From Deltaproteobacteria bacterium (GTDB lineage Bacteria > Myxococcota_A > Polyangia > Polyangiales > Houyiibacteriaceae), in contig JAEPMI010000015.1 in NCBI GenBank assembly GCA_017644045.1, forward strand, positions 82,501 through 146,500: 64,000 nucleotides of DNA, written 5' to 3'. The notes beneath the pieces were generated by a model. The model searched no databases. It was not told where the DNA came from and was given only the letters and a program-made list of their open reading frames with translations. The position numbers and the translations under genes were made by a program. Positions 60,584 through 64,000 of this stretch are shown piece after piece; the stretch's first letter is position 1, and each line of letters starts with the position of its first letter.

Positions 60584-61221
60584 TCGAGCTCCGGGACGAT
60601 CGTCGACTCCGCCAGGCCCTCCGCACCAGCGAGGCCGCCGCCGGCAAGGGAGTCCTGGCACTGCTCCGTCGCGAGCTCGGTGTCCCGACGACCGCTCGGG
60701 TGATTGGGGCGATCGCGCTGGCGCAGGCGCGCGGCGAGCCCTTCGATGGGCTCGGTCCGCCGGCTGATCGTCGCGAGGAGCTCACGCGGCGCCAGCTCGG
60801 TCCCGCTGCGCTCCTCCTGAGGGCACTGCGGCGGCACGTCTCGGTCGGTCGCGCGGAGGCGCTGACGCACGCCGCCATCGAGCTCGGCGGGATGGCGTTC
60901 CTCGGATCGCTCCTCGGCGACCTCGACCCTCGGACCATCGGCGACGTCGCCACCGAGGTCCGGGAGCGGCTCGGTCGCTTCTTCAACGCCGAGGGGACCG
61001 TCGAGGTCCGCGACGACGAGGCGGTGTACACCGTGCATCGCTGCCTCTTCGTCGAGCTGGCGCCGAGGATCGGGGCGGCTTCGCTCATGCCCGCGTTCTG
61101 CGCCGTGGACGAGACCTACTTTCATGCGGGCCTGACCCCGCTGCGCCTGAGCCGCACCGAGACCCTCGCCGGCGGCGCCGCACGCTGCGACTTCGAGTTC
61201 CGTTGGGACGACGAGCGGTGA
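60580..61221 (+). CDS. ATC-hydrolase-like protein (probable CTG start)
   Basis: About 213 residues. The C-terminal half resembles the L-2-amino-thiazoline-4-carboxylate hydrolase family: VYTVHRCLFVELAPRIGAAS, MPAFCAVDETYFHAGLTPLR, ETLAGGAARCDFEFRW. Three Cys at family-typical positions are kept. Frame and family likeness reach back to codon 60580, but no ATG, GTG or TTG is present until GTG 60700, which would remove about 40 residues. CTG at 60580 overlaps the receiver stop as CTGA, parallel to the ATGA/GTGA overlaps elsewhere, so I take it as the start. The natural substrate is unknown; many relatives are sensor-like. Stop overlaps the methyltransferase start (GTGA). Confidence 0.72.
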   Translation: MIELRDDRRLRQALRTSEAAAGKGVLALLRRELGVPTTARVIGAIALAQARGEPFDGLGPPADRREELTRRQLGPAALLLRALRRHVSVGRAEALTHAAIELGGMAFLGSLLGDLDPRTIGDVATEVRERLGRFFNAEGTVEVRDDEAVYTVHRCLFVELAPRIGAASLMPAFCAVDETYFHAGLTPLRLSRTETLAGGAARCDFEFRWDDER

Positions 61222-62033
61222 GTGGTGCCCTTCACGAGGGAGACGCCCTCGAGGTCCTCCCGACGCTGCCCGCCGAGCTCGCCCGGCTGATCTACATCGA
61301 CCCTCCGTTCAACACCGGCAAGGTCCAGCGCCGGCGTCGAGTGAAGGTGACGGCCAGCGCCGAGGGCACGCGCAAGGGCTTCGGCGGCAAGAGCTACGCC
61401 GAGCGCGTGGTCGAGAGCGCGAGCTACGGCGACCGCAAGGACGACTACCTCGGCTGGCTCATGGCTCGCATCGAAGCGAGCCTGCGTTGCGCGACCGCCG
61501 ACGCGAGCCTCTTCGTCCACGTCGATCCGCGCGAGAGCCACTACGTGAAGGTCGCCCTCGATCAGCTCCTCGGGCGGAGCTCGTTCATGAACGAGATCGT
61601 CTGGGCCTACGACTTCGGCGGGCGCAGCAAGAAGCGCTGGCCGGCGAAGCACGACGTGATCCTCTGGTACGCGCGCGACCCGAAGGACTACGTCTTCGAC
61701 TACGACGCGATGGACCGGATCCCCTACATGGCGCCGGGGCTCGTCAGCGAGGCGAAGGCCAAGCGGGGCAAGACGCCGACCGACGTCTGGTGGCACACGA
61801 TCGTGCCCACCAACGGCAAGGAGAAGACCGGCTACCCGACCCAGAAGCCCCTCGGCGTCCTCGAGCGGATCGTGAAGGTGCACTCCGAGCCGGGCGACAC
61901 CGTGCTCGACTTCTTCGCCGGCAGCGGCACCACCGGCGAGGCGGCGGCGCGGAACGAGCGCTCCTTCGTCCTGGTGGACGAGAGCCCGGAAGCGATCGCG
62001 GTCATGCGCGAACGGCTGAAGCCCTACCTCTGA
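61218..62033 (+). CDS. Orphan site-specific DNA methyltransferase (N4/N6 amino type)
   Basis: 271 residues. Motif IV is YIDPPFNTGK (28-31) near the N-terminus, the target-recognition part is in the middle, and motif I DFFAGSGTTGEAA comes near the C-terminus. This order is the beta class. WYARDPKDYVFDYD and YPTQKPLGVLERIV are also typical. It would methylate adenine N6 or cytosine N4. No restriction endonuclease is seen in the window, so it is probably solitary and may serve regulation. GTG at 61218 overlaps the stop of the ATC-hydrolase-like gene (GTGA). Recognition site cannot be predicted. Confidence 0.9.
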   Translation: MSGALHEGDALEVLPTLPAELARLIYIDPPFNTGKVQRRRRVKVTASAEGTRKGFGGKSYAERVVESASYGDRKDDYLGWLMARIEASLRCATADASLFVHVDPRESHYVKVALDQLLGRSSFMNEIVWAYDFGGRSKKRWPAKHDVILWYARDPKDYVFDYDAMDRIPYMAPGLVSEAKAKRGKTPTDVWWHTIVPTNGKEKTGYPTQKPLGVLERIVKVHSEPGDTVLDFFAGSGTTGEAAARNERSFVLVDESPEAIAVMRERLKPYL

Positions 62034-62042
62034 CCCGGTCGA

Positions 62043-63032
62043 TCAGCGCTCGACGAGGTCGATCTCGAACGCAGCCGGCCAGAGCTTGCCGGTGATCACG
62101 AAGCGCTCGCGTTCCGGGATCCACGCGATGCCGTTGAGCACGTCGGCGCCGCGGCGCTCGGCGAAGGTCAGCAGGCCGGAGGCGTCGACCGTCGCGGTCA
62201 CGTTTCCGGTCGCCGGGTCGATCTTCACGATGTCGTTCCGCTGCCAGACATTGGCCCAGATGGCTCCGTCGACGCACTCCAGCTCGTTGAGCATGCGCAG
62301 CGGCCGGCCGACCTTTCGCACCTGGATGCGGCGCTCGACCGCGAAGGTCTCCGGGTCGCGGAAGGTGAGCTCGTGGCTCCCGTCGCTCATGACCAGGTGC
62401 TCTCCGTCGAAGCACAGACCCCAGCCTTCACCCTCGTACTCGAGCTCTCGCTTCAGCTCGAAGGTCTCCCGGTCGTAGACGAGGAGGAGGCCGTCGCGCC
62501 ACGTGAGCTGGAAGAGCTCGTCGCCCACCCGCTCGAGCCCTTCGGCGAAGACGTCCGGGACCTCGGTCCGTTGCGTGATCTGTCCGGAGCTCAGGTCCCA
62601 GCGGCGGATGGACGAGCGGCCGACCAAGCCAGTGCTCTCGTAGAGCTCGCCCTCGTGCCAGAGGAGCCCCTGGGTGAAGGCGCTGTCGTCGTGTGGATGC
62701 CGAGCGACGACCTCCACGTCGTAGGCCACCGGCACCACGGGCGCGCCCGGATCCACGACCTCCACCGTCTCCACCTCTTCGACCTCCGGTTGGGTCTCCT
62801 CTGCCTCGCCGTCGCTCTGCCCGAGCGCGAGCGCGGCCACGACCCCCAGCCCGACGACGCCGACGCCGACCAACCAGACGCCGGGGTTGCCGCCGCTCTT
62901 CTTCGAGGCGCGCTTCTTGGCGCTCTTCTTCCCCGAGGCGGCCTTCTTCGAGGCGCTCTTCTTCGCCGTCGAGCCGCCGCTCGTGCGGGACTTCGCGCTC
63001 TTCTTCTTCGCGCTCTTCTTCCGAGCAGCCAC
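62043..63032 (-). CDS. Glutaminyl-peptide cyclotransferase-like propeller with histone H1-like N-terminus
   Basis: 329 residues. The first 47 are a Lys/Ala/Ser repeat tail (KKSAKKKSAKS; KKSAKKRASKKSGG) like bacterial histone H1-like proteins. One transmembrane helix follows (about 52-70) and then an acidic linker. The C-terminal 240 residues are a plant/bacterial-type glutamine cyclotransferase propeller: AFTQGLLWHEGELYESTGLV, MLNELECVDGAIWANVWQRN, and VLNGIAWIPE. The enzyme forms pyroglutamate from N-terminal Gln. The topology puts the basic tail in the cytoplasm and the enzyme in the periplasm. GTG at 63032 is the start. The tail could also bind DNA or acidic lipids. Confidence 0.88.
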   Translation of the reverse strand: MAARKKSAKKKSAKSRTSGGSTAKKSASKKAASGKKSAKKRASKKSGGNPGVWLVGVGVVGLGVVAALALGQSDGEAEETQPEVEEVETVEVVDPGAPVVPVAYDVEVVARHPHDDSAFTQGLLWHEGELYESTGLVGRSSIRRWDLSSGQITQRTEVPDVFAEGLERVGDELFQLTWRDGLLLVYDRETFELKRELEYEGEGWGLCFDGEHLVMSDGSHELTFRDPETFAVERRIQVRKVGRPLRMLNELECVDGAIWANVWQRNDIVKIDPATGNVTATVDASGLLTFAERRGADVLNGIAWIPERERFVITGKLWPAAFEIDLVER

Positions 63033-63121
63033 GATGCTTCTTTACGCGGGCTCTCGCTGGGATGCCAGCGTGTTGGCGCCCGGGGATCGACGGCGGCCAG
63101 CCGGGCGCGTATGACACCGCC

Positions 63122-64000
63122 ATGGGCTCCGATCCCAGCTTGGTGCTCCGCGCTCGCGCTCATCGCGCCGAGGACTCGCTGCGGCCGACCCGCGCCGAGA
63201 TCGACCTCGACGCGATCGCCGCCAACTTCCACGCGACCCGTGCGCTGGCGGACCGGCCCGTGCTCGCCGTCGTGAAGTGCGACGCCTACGGCCATGGGGT
63301 GCTGCCGGTGGCTCTCCGCCTCGCCCAGGAGGGCGTTCACGGCTTCGGGGTGGCGCTCGCCGAGGAGGGCCTCGAGCTCCGCGAGGCGGGGGTGGAGCAA
63401 ATGATCCTCGTCATGAACGGCGTCTACGGCGACGCGCATGGGGCGGTCCTCGCGGCGGGCCTCTCGCCGGTCGTCTACCGGCTCGAGGAGGTGGAGCGCT
63501 TCGCCGCGGCCGCGAACGGGCCCTTCGAGGTCCACCTGAAGATCGACACCGGGATGCATCGCCTCGGGATCCCCATGGCCGAGCTCGACCGCTTCCTCGA
63601 CGGCTTCGCCGCGGTCCAGGGCGCGACCATCGCCGGCGTGATGACGCATCTGGCAGCGGCGGAAGACGACGACGCGCTCACCCACCGCCAGCTCGACGCC
63701 TTCGACGACGCGCTCGCCCGCGTTCGTGCGCGGGGCCACGAGCCGCGCTGGTGCCACGCGGCCAACAGCGCGGCCACCGTTCGCCACCCGCGCGCTCGCT
63801 ACGACCTGGTGCGCACCGGCGGCGCGCTCTGGGGCCACCCCGGCTACGACTCGGCGGCGGCGCCGGTCGACGTGAAAGGCGCGATGCGCCTGCGCACCGA
63901 GATCGTCTCGCTGAAGACCATCGAGCCCGGCGAGATCGTCGGCTACTGCGGCACCTTCCGGGCCGAGCGCCCGAGCCGCATCGCGGCGCTCCCGGTCGGC
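63122..64000 (+). CDS. alr: Alanine racemase, 5' part (truncated by window end)
   Basis: 293 codons without a stop up to the window end. The PLP-binding VVKCDAYGHG has Lys52; usual members read VVKADAYGHG, so Ala is replaced by Cys here. HLKIDTGMHRLGI, MTHLAAAE, HAANSAATV, VRTGGALWG and VGYCGTF with the catalytic Tyr region all fit fold-type III alanine racemase. It converts L- to D-alanine for peptidoglycan. The N-terminal 25 residues are extra compared with the usual start; ATG at 63122 is the first in frame. The C-terminal beta-domain lies beyond the window. Confidence 0.93.
   Translation, partial: MGSDPSLVLRARAHRAEDSLRPTRAEIDLDAIAANFHATRALADRPVLAVVKCDAYGHGVLPVALRLAQEGVHGFGVALAEEGLELREAGVEQMILVMNGVYGDAHGAVLAAGLSPVVYRLEEVERFAAAANGPFEVHLKIDTGMHRLGIPMAELDRFLDGFAAVQGATIAGVMTHLAAAEDDDALTHRQLDAFDDALARVRARGHEPRWCHAANSAATVRHPRARYDLVRTGGALWGHPGYDSAAAPVDVKGAMRLRTEIVSLKTIEPGEIVGYCGTFRAERPSRIAALPVG

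Noticed and set aside
61218-62033. Restriction-modification system
   Set aside because: No endonuclease, specificity subunit or helicase gene is adjacent; upstream and downstream neighbours are unrelated to restriction.

Overview
The window reads as a high-GC (roughly 65-72 % by eye) myxobacterial chromosome segment, most like Polyangiales/Sandaracinaceae. The clues are two eukaryotic-type Ser/Thr kinases (one with a DUF4388-like tail), a TPR+PEGA protein, many small lipoproteins, Cys-rich CxxDxDC-type lipoproteins fused to RCC1-like repeats, an AgmX/PglI-like domain and several lineage-specific paralogue clusters. The taxonomic call is an inference from gene content only. Coding density is very high: convergent genes end within a few bases of each other or overlap, and operon genes are joined by ATGA/GTGA (once CTGA) overlaps.

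Layout. 1-4545: a segment of slightly lower GC with the 3' end of a transglutaminase-like gene and a divergent LysR locus (LysR activator | qorB-like quinone reductase - LLM flavin oxidoreductase - Tat-exported extradiol dioxygenase), then a decayed Ser/Thr-kinase remnant. 5160-5310: a tRNA-Asn(GTT) with terminator hairpins, which may mark the edge of an acquired segment. 5512-9836: lipoprotein, polytopic membrane protein, zinc metallopeptidase and ATP-grasp ligase. 9846-18451 (mostly minus): PEGA protein with its kinase, a three-gene operon of Cys-rich lipoproteins, an Asp/His-rich lipoprotein and a second kinase. 18510-25658: Cu/Zn-type permease with HMA tail, propeller-phosphoesterase and EEP-hydrolase lipoproteins, a diguanylate cyclase and an M20 dipeptidase. 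25743-28390: three tandem zinc-ribbon membrane paralogues. 28566-35790: SixA phosphatase, lipoprotein, VWA lipoprotein, L,D-transpeptidase, a znuABC-like zinc importer and a VOC protein. 35805-46575: AraC/GyrI regulator, YkgJ and glutaredoxin-membrane genes sharing a tiny divergent promoter, PLP enzyme, DsbA-family isomerase, TPR protein, FNT channel, AgmX-like lipoprotein and MepA endopeptidase. 46583-49423: murJ-engB-PRTase-like operon. 49556-53164: long-chain-type acyl-CoA dehydrogenase and a tandem duplicated membrane gene pair. 53149-60057 (minus): one uninterrupted seven-gene operon (two parvulin PPIases, an exported single-pass protein, DUF350, membrane spermidine-synthase-like enzyme, Tat-exported FAD oxidoreductase, polytopic His-containing membrane protein). 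60197-62033: a coupled receiver domain / ATC-hydrolase-like / orphan DNA methyltransferase operon. 62043-64000: glutaminyl cyclase with a histone H1-like tail and the 5' part of alanine racemase.

Two themes recur. Envelope biology dominates: lipoproteins, peptidoglycan enzymes (MepA, YkuD, MurJ, Alr), periplasmic chaperones and metal import/export. Many genes also carry a TANNNT hexamer only 5-10 bases before the start codon and no Shine-Dalgarno, which points to widespread leaderless or near-leaderless transcription. The best candidates for undescribed systems are the seven-gene polyamine/FAD/membrane operon and the receiver/ATC-hydrolase/methyltransferase operon; both are inferences from gene order and domain recognition.
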